This document shows positions 1 through 11,327 of a stretch of DNA of 64,000 nt, in pieces; position 1 is the first letter of the stretch; every line of letters begins with the position of its first letter. Under the pieces are notes generated by a model. The model searched no databases and was not told the DNA's origin. It was given only the letters and a program-made list of their open reading frames with translations. The stretch covers positions 51,752,302-51,816,301 of the forward strand of contig NC_065537.1 in assembly GCF_932294415.1 (NCBI RefSeq), in the 5' to 3' direction. A program made the position numbers and the translations under genes. This DNA comes from Quercus robur (taxonomy: Eukaryota > Streptophyta > Magnoliopsida > Fagales > Fagaceae).

Positions 1-1017
1 TTTAATTTACATGACTTTTCAAAGAATTTACCTAATTCTATATATTCAAAATACACAAATTTTCAACTGTGTAAATTCAATGTACAAAATATCTCAAGAA
101 CGTACAGAATTCTTTACATTCTCTTTACATTCAATGTATACAATTTTTCAATGAATGTACAAAAGTTTGTACATTCAACGTACACAATTTTTCAAAAAAT
201 CTACACAATTATGTATATATAATGTATATAACTTTTTAATTGACAACTTTTAAAAGAATTTACAAATTTTTGTACATTAAATGTACACATTTTTTTCAAA
301 GAATGTATGATATATATATACATTTAATATACACAATTTTTAATGAATTAAGACAATTTTGTATATTCAAGATACATAATTTTTCAAAAAGTGTATACAA
401 TTTTGTACATTCAACGTAATCAATTCGTATAAGACTAGACACAATTTTATACACTCAATGCAGACAATTTCTCAAAGAATGTTCATAATTCTAAATTTTT
501 AATATACAAAATATTTCAAAGAAGGTACACAATTATGTATATTTAATTACATATTTTTTTCAATTCTATACATTCCATATACACAATACTTCAAAGAATG
601 AACACAATTTTACATAATCAATGTGCACAATTTTTCAAAGAATGTACCCAATTTTGTATCGAAGTATATAATTATTCCAAAAAAAATTCATAATTTTGTT
701 TATATAATGTACACAATTTTTCAACAAATAAAAACAAATTTACATTCAACGTAGGCAATTTTTCATAAAATGTATAAAATTATGTACAATCAACGTATGA
801 AAATTTTGAAAGAATGTATACAATTCTATATATTCAATTTATAAATTTTTTTGATTATGTACATTCAATACACCAAATTGTTCCAAGAATCTATACAATT
901 CTATATATTCAAAATACACAGTTTCTAAGAGAATCTAAAAAAAAATGTATGTTCAATGTATACAAATTTTAAAGAATTTACACAATTCTATATATTCAAA
1001 GGACATAATGTTTTAAA
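1..1017. repeat. AT-rich tandem satellite, unit about 44 bp
   Basis: Diverged tandem array running off the left edge. The unit combines a part like TACATTCAATGTACACAA, a part like TTTTTCAAAGAATG and a short TACACAATTTTG segment, about 44 bp in all. I see more than 20 recognisable but mutated units. ACATT and AATGT form small palindromes within the unit. No open reading frame or gene was seen. The full array length is unknown because it starts outside the window. Confidence 0.8.
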
Positions 1018-1027
1018 CATAGAACAC

Positions 1028-2323
1028 AAAAGGTAGTACATATAATTTGTATCCAAAAAACCCCCGATTCTAGGCATTATTACATCATTGATTAAGTAAC
1101 CATCTAAAGGAATCAATTGCTCTATCATTCTTAGGTCACGGTTCTCATAATTATAATGTCATTAATTGAGAGTTGAGGTAGGGTTTTCAACATGTGAAAA
1201 TGATTAAATTTTCTATTAATAAATAAGGTTATAAGATAAGAATTAGAACAAAAAAAAAAAAACATGAATTTCTTGGACGGGGTTTTCAAAATGATAGCAT
1301 CTCATTTCTTTGAACAATTCCCCGTTTGTTGTAATATTAATATTTGTCATAGATTCGATCCACCAAGTATTTGTTGATGATTCAACACCCATTCCTTTTG
1401 TCAATTACGTCTCTATTTGATTCGTTGGTTTGATCCTTCTTGGACACTTTCTCTTCTATGTCCCACTCCTCCTCCGCCTACTCTTTTTATGCAACCATCT
1501 ACAACTTTTTCGATTGTGTTATGATATAAATTGTGATATCTTTAGCGGACAAGATTGAACCATAATTAATTTGTTGGAATCGTTTTCCTTCTTTCTCTTC
1601 TTCCCCAAAATGACATTTATGGAAAGTGATGTTATCATGATTTATTTACTCAAATGTTTTAGGAATGCCAAAATATAGTTCCAAGACATTGGCATATAAT
1701 TATTAAGCGCCATGGGGAGTTAAGTTGCACTTCAACCTCCGATAGGTGTTTGAAATGAGCAAATTCTTTAGTAATAAATCGACCTTCCATAATTATCACA
1801 AAATTTTCAATTAACAGTGTGATTCCCAAGATATTATTTTTGTGGAAGATCCCTAACAACCTAGGATTTGATTGAGTTGATTTATCCTAATTGTATTTTG
1901 GAATGTTAATTATTGTAAATAGATAGCCAAGTCAAAATTTTGATAAAGTTTGAATTGGTTTAACCAAAATTCAATTGAAAACCCAACAATTTGATCAAAG
2001 TAAATATATTCCACAACAAAGACCACATAATTTCTTCAATTTTACAATTCAAAAGCCAAAATTGTTCTTGAGTCAAGTGAGATATTGCCAAAATAAAAAT
2101 TACTTAATTGAAAATTTATTTTGTGGAAAATTCCATGGATTTCTTGGGGAAAATGTTGAAAATTTTATAGGAAAGCATGTTGTAATTCCCTTGGAAGACA
2201 GCTCTTAAAGCTTTGAAAGTAACGATGCATTTTCGATTTTTGGTTAATCTTTTTCAAAATATGCGTGTGATTTTCTTGAGAAATTCAATTCATTCATAAA
2301 TATTTTGATTAGGATATGTGTTC
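1028..2323. repeat. Dispersed repeat, copy 1 of 3
   Basis: Matches copy 2 (4327-5295) and copy 3 (5314-6035 plus 11812-11860) over most of its length. Shared landmarks are CCCCCGATTCTAGGC, CACCAAGTATTTGTTGATGA and GGAATCGTTTTCCTTC. Copy 1 holds an extra segment of about 460 bp (1725-2186) that copy 2 lacks. The three copies also share a tail with the motif TTTGGTTAATCTTT in copies 1 and 2. No TIR, LTR or coding domain was recognised. The ORF-like stretch at 1975-2208 does not resemble a known protein. Confidence 0.75.
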
Positions 2324-3350
2324 GAGCTTGTTTATGTATTTACCGCACCAAAAAATCAAAGTAAAGATTACTGCAAATTTCATAAAATTCATACTTGTTA
2401 ACACAAAATGCATGAACTTTAGGAAGGCAAGGTCAGAAAAACCCCTTCCTCTCCTCTACCAACTCCCACATTAGGAAAAAGTGAAAAAAAATTTACAAAA
2501 ACTCGACAAAATGCTACATACTCATAAACACTCACCCATAAAAACTTGTCACCATATCCATTGATAGCAATTGCCTAACAATAATAGCGACCAAAAAACA
2601 ACTTTCAAACCCACAAATCAATGCAATAGATTGGCTTGTCTGCTCTAAGATACAATATCCCAACTAAATTATAACATGATTTACGTTGATTCTACAATAA
2701 TAGCATTCCATTAAGCTTCACTAGAAAAAACTACATTTATTTTCCCAAGCATTATAAACTATATATATTATGGTTTATTGATGTAAGTCACTTTCTATAT
2801 CTACATATAATTGGTTTTTTGTATGGGCAAATGGTGTGAATGGGCCTATTAATAGGCATATAGGTCTTACTTTAAATCAATGGTAATTATACCTTATTTA
2901 TACACACAAATATTAAGTCCATAAAGTGTGAAGGTATGAGTTCCTGTAAACAAGAAAAAGATCGTCGCAATCATTATTCAGAGAAATTTTTAGACCTTAT
3001 TATCACCCTCCTTCAATTGGACTCCTTCACTTTGAATCATGAATATGTCTTCTTTTAATTTTAACAAGAAAAGTTGTCTTAATATCTTCGTGGTGCAATA
3101 CCTAGTCTGGCCTAGAAACACACAATTTCATCTACCAAACCAATTTAAAATTAAAGAAAATGAATAATAATAAGAAGAAATTTATCCATTTTTTTACTAA
3201 TTAATATTGAAGAGCACCAACAAATTACATGTTTTTTACTCTTTAGATAGAAGGACAACATGAGAAGTACAAGTTTTATGTATCTATAGATTTATTCTCC
3301 ACCTCCTCTTCTTATTTCATCGTAGGCTGATATAGGAAATGATTATATTA
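2324..3350. other. AT-rich intergenic stretch
   Basis: No gene, repeat boundary or RNA was recognised. It is the 3' flank of the cysteine-rich peptide gene on the minus strand. Confidence 0.5.
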
Positions 3351-3779
3351 TTACATTAAAGGGATATCCTTTTGCTTCTCAACGTTACTGCTTAAAGTTT
3401 TTGCCAGAAACTTGAGATCTTTAGGAGGGCAAACACATAAGTTGCTTGTACACTTGCATCTAGAAGGGTCGCCACAATCGTTAACAGTCTGACATGGATG
3501 ACTTACATTTCTCCCTTGAACTTCTACTTGTAAACCTGCCGAGAAAGTTTTATAATATTAAACATTCAATTTAAATCATATTTTGATATAATTAATGAAA
3601 TTTGAGAAAAGACACAATTTTGCACGTGTTTGTGTGAATTAAGCATCACTGGCATAGATTATGCAGTAACAATATATATAGGAAATAAACAACAGGAGTC
3701 ACTTACATGTCCCAATAATCAAGGATAAAACCAAGAAGGCCAACTTGAGTGAAGATTTCTCCCTAACTTTGGACTTAAT
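3351..3779 (-). pseudogene. Two-exon secreted cysteine-rich peptide gene, start codon apparently lost
   Basis: Exon 1 is 3707-3779 and exon 2 is 3351-3535 (minus strand), about 85 codons. The intron has a clear donor (ACAT then GTAAGTG) and acceptor (CTTTCTCGGCAG), and the phase is kept across the join. Exon 1 encodes a short basic stretch, then a hydrophobic signal-peptide core (LAFLVLSLIIGTC completed by exon 2). Exon 2 encodes a small mature peptide with six cysteines in the pattern C-x5-C-x5-C-x-C-x4-C-x-C, followed by a lysine-rich tail and a TAA stop. This architecture (signal-peptide exon, one intron, Cys-rich exon) is typical of plant defensin-like and nodule-type CRPs, but I cannot name the family. 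The codon where MK would be expected reads ATT (3779-3777), an in-frame TAA lies upstream at 3806-3804, and no ATG is available in exon 1. So it is either a start-loss pseudogene or uses an unrecognised first exon. Confidence 0.62.
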
Positions 3780-3844
3780 ATCTACAAATGTTCTCCGTAA
3801 TGATTATATTTTATTGCAGTGATAAACTTTGCTCCAAGATTGGG

Positions 3845-3856
3845 TATATATATAGG
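3845..3856 (-). promoter_or_regulatory. TATA box of the cysteine-rich peptide gene
   Basis: On the minus strand it reads CCTATATATATACCC, about 66 bp upstream of the expected start position at 3779. Transcription would begin near 3815-3825. Its placement supports this being a real gene that later lost its start codon. Confidence 0.5.
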
Positions 3857-4326
3857 TGAAATCCACATAAGGGATTAGTTTTCCTAATAATGGATATTGC
3901 TAAAATATAATAATCCAAATGATCCAAAATTAAAATAGAATGCATTAATTTCTAGGATTTTTTCAGATTTTGGGGTACACATAATCTTTCCTTACTGTAT
4001 TTAGTATTTGTAAAAGTAAAACCACATCAATTATCATTTTGAAGATTATTTTATTTTTCATTAGAGGCTTTAATTCAAACCATAACGATGTAGATTATAT
4101 TTTGATGCATTAAGGATACAGTTCATGAGGTTTTCTTAAATTTCCTCCTCCAATTAAATTAATTTGCAACTCCATTTGTAATGTATACAAATCATTTGAA
4201 CCACTTTTTGTGTTCCACTAATTGTGGTATGCTGTATGTTTTTTTTTTTACTAAATTAAGCTATAGCCCATATGTATGTGTAATTATATTGATGATTTTA
4301 TTCTTAACCCTTGTTTGCTTCCCTTA
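3857..4326. other. AT-rich intergenic stretch
   Basis: Nothing recognised. A short open frame at 4181-4378 has no family resemblance and runs into the start of repeat copy 2. Confidence 0.45.
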
Positions 4327-5295
4327 CCATTTCAAAATTTGTTTATTTTATAAGGAAAGTCAAACAAATACATGGTAAGTTGTAGTTGGTGAAACATAAC
4401 GTAAAACATAAAAAGTAGTACATATAATTTGTATCCAAAAAACCCCCGATTCTAGGCGTTATGACATCATTGATTAAGTAATTAACCACATTCATCAATT
4501 GCTCTATCATTCTTAGGTCGTAGTTCTCACAATTATGACGTCATTAATTGAGAGTTGAGGTAGGGTTTTCAACATGTGAAAATGATTAATTTTTCTATAA
4601 ATAGATAAGGTTATAAGGTAAGAATTAGAACAATAAAAAATAAATAAATAAATAAACTTGCATTTCTTGGACGCGGTTTTCAAAATGATAATCTCATTTC
4701 TTTGAACAAATCTCCTTATGTTGTAATATTAATATTTGTCGTAGATTTGCTCCACCAAGTATTTGTTGATGATTTGAGCAGTGATGAGGAATAGAAATAA
4801 AGGAATTTCTCAAAAAAAAAAAAAAAAGTATTTGTTGATGATTCAACACCCATTCATTTTGAGGTTGTCAATTATATCTCTATTCGATTCGTTGGTTTGA
4901 TCCTTCTTGGACTCTTTCTCTTGTTATGATTTAAATAGTGATATCTTTAATAGACAAGATTGAACCATAATTAATTTGTTGGAATCGTTTTCCTTCTTTC
5001 TCCTCTTCCCCAAAATGACATTTATGGAAAGTGTTGTTATCATGATTTCTTTACATGTATGTTTTAGGAATGTCAAAATATAGTTCTTAGACATTGACAT
5101 ATAATTATTAGGCGCCATGGGGTGTTAAGTTGCATTGATTTTACAATAGATTAACAATTCCCTTGGAAGATAGCTCTTAAAGCTTTGAAATTAATGATGC
5201 ATTTTCAATTTTTGGTTAATCTTTATCAAAATATGCGTGTGATTTTCTTGAAAAATTCAATTCATTCTTAACTCTTTTGATTAGGATATGTGTTT
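4327..5295. repeat. Dispersed repeat, copy 2 of 3
   Basis: Homologous to copies 1 and 3. It shares with copy 3 an upstream part (TTTGTTTATTTTATAAG and CAAACAAATACAT) that copy 1 lacks, so copies 2 and 3 are the closer pair and lie head-to-tail with only about 20 bp between them. Copy 2 lacks the internal 460 bp of copy 1. It carries a small poly(A) insertion at 4775-4827. Confidence 0.75.
4759..4843 (+). mobile_element. Very short poly(A)-tailed retro-insertion with 16-bp TSD
   Basis: The 16-bp sequence GTATTTGTTGATGATT occurs at 4759-4774 and again at 4828-4843. Between them is a 53-bp insert ending in TTTCTC followed by 16 A residues. Copies 1 and 3 of the host repeat have no insert here, so they show the empty site. 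This is the signature of LINE-machinery retroposition of a strongly 5'-truncated LINE or SINE 3' end. Confidence 0.8.
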
Positions 5296-5313
5296 TATTA
5301 TTTTTTTTTTTTT

Positions 5314-5794
5314 TCCATTTTAAACTTTGTTTATTTTATAAGAAAAGTCAAACAAATACATAACAAGTTGTAATTGGTGAAATATAAAATCAAACATAAA
5401 AAGTGGTATAGATGATTTGTATTCGATATACCCCAATTCTGGGCACTATGGCGTCATTGATTGAGTAACCATGTCGTGGAATCAATTGCTCCGTCATTCT
5501 TAGGATGTGGTTCTCACAGTTACGAAGTCATTAATTGAGTGTTTAGGAGGGGTTTTCAATATCTAGAATTGTCATAAGGGGATAATTTTTCTATTAATAA
5601 GTACATAAGATAAGAATTAGATTTAAAAAAACAAAACAAACATGCATTTCTGAGATGTGGTTCTCACAATGATGTCATTGATAGCACCTCATTTCTTTGA
5701 AAAATTTCCCTTGTCTCATAATACTACTAATTGTCATGGATTCGGTTCACCAAGTGTTTGTTTAATGGTTCAACAATTATTCCGTTAGAAATGG

Positions 5795-5828
<34 letters not shown>

Positions 5829-6035
5829 GTTCGATTCGTTGGTTTAATCATTCTTGGACACTTTTTCTTCCATATTCCATTCTTCCTCTCCTTGTTTTGT
5901 GTAACCATCTATAATTTTTTTTTGATTATGTTATTATTTAAATTGTAATAACTTTAATGGACAACATTGAACCATCATTAATTTGTTGGAATCGTTTTCC
6001 TTCTTTCTCTTCTTTTGAAAATGAGAATTATGGAA
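5314..6035. repeat. Dispersed repeat, copy 3 of 3 (left part)
   Basis: Third copy, directly following copy 2. It contains an (AT)n tract near 5796-5826. It is cut at 6035 by the Ty3/gypsy element and resumes at 11812, where the text (ATGGAAAGTGATATTATCATG) continues as in copies 1 and 2. Confidence 0.75.
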
Positions 6036-6708
6036 TGATGTAGAACAGACAACACATGCCTTCCTGAAGTAGCAAGGGCGTAGGAAGTCATAACGCAATA
6101 TCAAATGGGGGTGCCAGTAGGGGCCATCGGGGTAACAGTGTCAGAATTGCATGAAATTTGGCAGGTTGAAGAGAAATGGCGTTCTGATCCAGATTCATGA
6201 CTGCCATAAACGTCGCCAAAATTTAGGCGAATTCCTTCATTAAGGCCCCGATAACAATGTTTTTGCTATTTATAGTAATATTTATTTTTCCTTAATAACT
6301 TTTAGTTTAAAAGTCAAAATAAGGTCCTGTCTATTTTGGGACGACCTTTAAAGTCAATAGTTTATGATTCTGCATTTAACTCAATTTTGTCATTTTTTGT
6401 AAATTTCAGTATTTTGTCACCTAATCGCGTAATTAGTGCGAATTAGGGTTTTTAGACGTTTATCTCAGTATTTATATGTTTTGTAGCCGTCAGAAAGCAA
6501 ATTAGACTATTATCAATAAACACAAACGTTTTGTCAAATTTTCTTCTGGTGGATTCCAGTTTTATCTCCTTGTAGATTCAAGAAAATCCCTCATGGATTC
6601 AGGGAAACCCCTCATGAATTCGAGATTTACTACCAAAAACTAACAGTTTAGTTTTTATTCCATCAAGAGAGTATCGTGTGTGCTTTTCTTCAGGCTCTCG
6701 CGACATCA
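6036..6708 (+). repeat. 5' LTR of the CRM-like element
   Basis: 673 bp, TGATGT to ACATCA. It aligns to 11168-11811 over its whole length with many transitions (roughly 90% identity by eye). It is 29 bp longer because CCCTCATGGATTC is followed by a near-repeat (CCCCTCATGAATTCGAG) that the 3' LTR lacks. Confidence 0.9.
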
Positions 6709-6710
6709 GT

Positions 6711-6723
6711 TGGTATCAGAGCC
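6711..6723 (+). other. Primer-binding site, initiator tRNA-Met
   Basis: TGGTATCAGAGCC starts two bases after the 5' LTR and is complementary to the 3' end of plant initiator tRNA-Met, the usual primer of plant Ty3/gypsy chromoviruses. Confidence 0.9.
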
Positions 6724-6741
6724 TTGACTTACCCTGGTCTG

Positions 6742-9700
6742 ATGGCTAACCAGCGAGACAGTGACCACCACAACAATGACAGTAATGACAACGTCAACAA
6801 CCCAGTCCTCACTAGAGCTGAGTTTCTTGATTTTCGTGATGAAAATCAACAATTTCGTGATTCAACCCAGCAAACTCTGGACCAGATTCAAGAAGCGCTT
6901 GCCACCGTGCTTAACCGAAACCCTTATTGCGATGACGAAGAGCGACGTGATAACCGAGTGCATGGCCCTCCCCATCATGGTCTAAACCGGAACAAACAGC
7001 AAGACTACAACGAAGAAGACAGTGAAGATGAAGAGTATGCAAAGAAAGTCCTTGGAAATCATTGTGGTCCCGCAAGGGATAATTGTCGAGATTATCAAGA
7101 GCAAAGGGACTATCGGATGAAAGTAGAGTTACCATCCTTTAATGGTAATGTCTCCATTGAAAAGTATCTGGATTGGGTCAGTGAGGTGGAAAATTTTTTC
7201 GATTATATGGGTATAGCAGATGACAAACAGGTGTGTTTGATGGCCTACAAATTGAAGGAAGGAGCATCTGCCTGGTAGGATCACATTCAATTAAACCGTA
7301 CCTGTGAACGAAAGCTTCCAATACGAATATGGAGGAGAATGAAAAGATTAATGGCAGATCGATTCTTACCACCAAATTACCAGCAGGAGTTGTTCAGACA
7401 ATACCAGGATTGCAAGCAAGGTACTCGGACAATTAATGAGTACATGGAGAAGTTTGACAAGTTGGCGAATTGCAATGATTTGGAGGAAACTGAAGATCAA
7501 CGAATATCCAGATTTGTACACGGGTTGCGAGTTTCCATCCGAGATCAGGTATCCTTACAAACCTTATATACTTTGAAGGAGGTTGTAACCCTTTCCAAGA
7601 AAATAGAATATCAGCATCTTAGGGCAGGTTCGAAGTTTTCCAACTGCAGTTCAGAGTCCTCTAGTTCCACTGCCAACAAAGGTAAACAGCCCATGTTTAC
7701 ACCACGATCACAACCCGTGGTTAGGGAGAATAGTGGTATTAATCAATCCACAGTGGCAGTAGCAGGTTCCGCAGCCCAGCCGATAGCGAACGCCAACCCC
7801 TATGCTAGGCTAACTGGGAATAAGTGCTATAGGTGCGGAGAACCAGGACATCGATCTAGTACTTGCCTTAAGCGAGCCGCAGTGAATCTAGTGGTAGCAG
7901 AAGAGAGCGAGGTAAAAGGTGAACAGGACAGTGAAGAGGTGTATAATGATGTTGATCCGTATGCCTATGATCCCAATGAGGTCCAAGAGGACGAGGAAGG
8001 CATGCCATTAAGGCGGTCTTTAGTGATTCAGAGGTTGTTGCTCACACCAAGGGTGGAATACGGTGATCAGCAAAATGAGATCTTCCAAGCACGATGCACC
8101 ATCAATAAGAGGGTCTGTGATTTGATCATTGACAGTGGCAGTGTAGAGAACATGGCGTCGAAAAGTTTGGTTACCAAGTTGGGACTGAAAACAGAAAAGC
8201 ATCCTTCTCCGTACAAGATAGGTTTGTAATGTTGTTGAAATGGATGCATGTCATTTAATACTGGGTAGACCTTGGCAGTATGATGTAGATGCTACTCATA
8301 GGTGTAAGGATAATGTGTATGTGTTTTTTAAGAATGGTAGAAAAATTGTCCTTGGTCCTATTAAGGAAAGCAGTTTACCCAAAGCTTCTAAAGTGGAAGG
8401 GAAGCCAACACTTCTCATAGTGAACAATGAAGATGAGTTTGACAGGGAGTGTAAGGAGTTGAAACAAGTATATGCTGTAGTGGTGACGGATGGTGAGCCA
8501 AAGAAGGTTACTGAGATACCTGAGGCAATTCAACCATTGATCAAGGAGTTTGAAGAGTTTTTTCTAGAAGAGCTGCTTGCAGGTTTACCACCAATGCGCG
8601 ACACCCAGCATTGCATTGATTTAGCTCCTAGAGCTAGTCTACCAAATCTGCCACATTACAAGATGAATCCTCAAGAGGGTCAGATTCTACAAGGGTAGGT
8701 GGATGAGCTTCTGAGCAAGGGGCAGATCAGGGAGAGTATGAGTCCATATGCAGTACCAGCATTGTTAACACCGAAGAAGGATGGGAGCTAGCGTATGTGT
8801 GTGGATAGTCGAGCCATCAACAAGATCACAGTTAGGTATCGATTTCCTATTCCTTGACTAGATGACATGTTTGATATGCTGAGTGGGTCCAAGTGTTATA
8901 CCAAGCTGGATCTCAAGAGTGGGTATCACCAGATTCAGATCCGACCTAGAGATAAGTGGAAAACAACTTTTAAGACAAAGGAAGGGTTGTATGAGTGGAT
9001 GGTAATGTCTTTCGGATTGTCCAATGCTCCTAGCACTTTCATGAGACTTATGAATCAGGTATTAAAACCATTTATTGGAAAGTTTGTGGTAGTTTATTTT
9101 GACGATATCCTGATTTACAGTAAGACAGAAACAGCCCACTATAATCATGTGCGAGAAGTATTGGCGGTGTTATAGGCCAATGATTTGTATATCAACTTGA
9201 AGAAGTGCAGCTTCTTAATTGATAAGTTGTTGTTCTTAAGGTATATGGTTAGTGCGGATGGGATTTATGTTGATGAGGACAAGGTTTGTGCAATCAGAGA
9301 ATGGCCAACCCCAAAGACAGTGAGTGATGTGCCAAGCTTCCATAGGCTAGCAACCTTCTATTGGAGGTTTGTTCGAGATTTCAGTAGCATAGTAGCCCCT
9401 ATCACTAAGTGTCTGAAGAAAGGGAGGTTCTCATGGGGAAATGAGGCAGAACGAAGCTTTGCCTTGATCAAGGAAAAGTTGAGCACAGCCCTGGTTTTGG
9501 CATTGCCCAACTTCGATAAGGTGTTTCAGGTGGAGTGTGACGCATCTGTGGTCAGGATAGGCACTGTTCTTTCATAAGACAACAAACCAGTAGCATTCTT
9601 TAGTGAGAAAGTTTGTGAAGCTCAAAGTAAATGGTCAGCCTATGAGCTGGAGTTCTTTGCTGTAGTATAGACTCTTAAGCATTGAGAGCACTACCTAATT

Positions 9701-11327
9701 CAGATGGAGTTTGTATTATATACGGATCATCAGGCATTGAAGCACATCAACAGTCAAGTTAGCATTAACAGGATGCATGCTAGGTGGGTAGCTTATATAC
9801 AGTGCTTCCATTTCACATTGAAGCACAAGTTTGGTGTCACTAATAAGGTGGCTGACGCACTCAACAGGTGAGCATCTTTGTTAACCACCCTACGTACTGA
9901 AGTTGTCGAGTTTGATTGCCTCAAGGAGCTATACGAGAATGATGAGGATTTTGGTGATATTTGGGGTAAGTGTCAACAAACTCATACTGCTATCAATAGT
10001 ATGTACATCCAAGATAGTTTCCTCTTTCGGGGTAACCAATTATGCATCCCTAAAAGTTCATTGAGAGAGCAGATTAGGGAGTTGCATGATGAAGGTTTGG
10101 GTGGACATATAGGCAAAGATAAGACTATAGCACTGGTGGAAGAGAGGTATTATTGGCCACAACTCTAGAGGGATGTTGGCAATCATGTGAGGAAGTGTCC
10201 AATCTACCAAACTGCTAAGGGTTAATCTCATAATACTGGTTTATACATGCCTTTGTCAGTTCCACAAGCACCATGGAAGGATTTGTCTATGAACTTTATA
10301 TTGAGTCTTCCTCAAACCCAGCGAGGTATGGATTCTATTTTTGTTGTGGTTGACAGGTACTCGAAGATGTCTCATTTCATAGCATGCAAGAAGACTTCAG
10401 ATGCTACTCGAGTGGCCAATCTGTTCTTTAAAAAAGTTGTGCATTTGCATGGAGTGCCAAAATCCATCACCTCTGACTGGGATACCAAGTTTATTAGTCA
10501 CTTTTGGCGAACTTTGTGGAAACGTTTTAACACTTCCTTGAATTACAGCAGCACTAGTCATCCACAGACTGATGGCCAGACAAAAGTGGTTAATCGCAAT
10601 TTGGGGAATCTGATCCGATGTATCTTAGGCAAGAAGCCCAAGCGGTGGGATCTTGCATTGTCCCAAGCAGAGTTTGCATACAACAGCTCAGTCAATAGGC
10701 ACTGGTTAGTCTCCATTTGCCATCGTCTACTGTGTGCCCCCAAAACACTCTTTGGACTCGGTACCTTTACCTGAGCTTTCAGGAGTGAGTCAAGCAGCAA
10801 AGAATATGGCTAACCATATTCAGGCCATGCAAGAGGAGGTGAGGTAGAAACTTGAAACTACAAATGCCAAGTACAAGGAAGCTGCTAATAAGAAGAGACG
10901 TGAGAAGATCTTCAATGCTGGGGATTTAGTACTGGTCTATCTTAGAAAGGAGATATTTCCTGTTGGTACCTACAACAAATTGAAGGACAAGAAATATGGG
11001 TCATTTCAGATTACTAAGAAGATCAACAACAATGCTTATGTGGTTGCTCTTCCTCCAAACATGAGTATTTCTTCTACCTTCAATGTTGCTGACTTGTATA
11101 ATTATCATCCTCCTGATGAACCAGATAGTGGGAACTTGGGATCGAGTTCCTTTCAAGTGGGGGGGACTGATGTAGAACAAACATGCCTTCCTGGAGCAGC
11201 AGGGGCGCAGGAAGTCACAATGCAAGATCAAAAGAGGGTGCCAATAAGGGCCATCGGGATAACAATGTCGGAATTGCATGAAATTTGGCAAGTTGAAGGG
11301 AAACGACGTTCTAATCCAAATTCATAA
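6742..11327 (+). pseudogene. Broken gag-pol polyprotein of the CRM-like element
   Basis: The start is the ATG at 6742 (MANQRDSD), shortly after the primer site. Gag covers about 6742-7900 with a CCHC knuckle (CYRCGEPGHRSSTC) near 7830-7866. The protease active site (IIDSGS) is near 8125-8142. RT follows with [10 protein letters not shown] and YFDDIL (about 9097), then RNase H (about 9590-9870) and integrase (about 10080-10770). Breaks: stops at 7276, 8696, 8789, 8855, 9173, 9575, 9668, 9683, 9869, 10166 and 10223; an apparent internal deletion of roughly 100 bp at about 8226 that changes frame; a further frame change near 10697; and a stop near 10845. Two integrase catalytic positions are substituted (the first acidic residue reads N, the last reads K). 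The last segment (10980-11327) runs 160 bp into the 3' LTR before its stop. Nonfunctional. Confidence 0.88.
11156..11166 (+). other. Polypurine tract of the CRM-like element
   Basis: AGTGGGGGGGA lies immediately before the 3' LTR (then C, then TGATGT). It overlaps coding sequence, consistent with pol continuing into the LTR. Confidence 0.75.

Noticed and set aside
1975-2208. 77-codon open frame
   Set aside because: Lies in a copy-1-only part of a repeat, composition tracks AT-rich DNA, no family resemblance.
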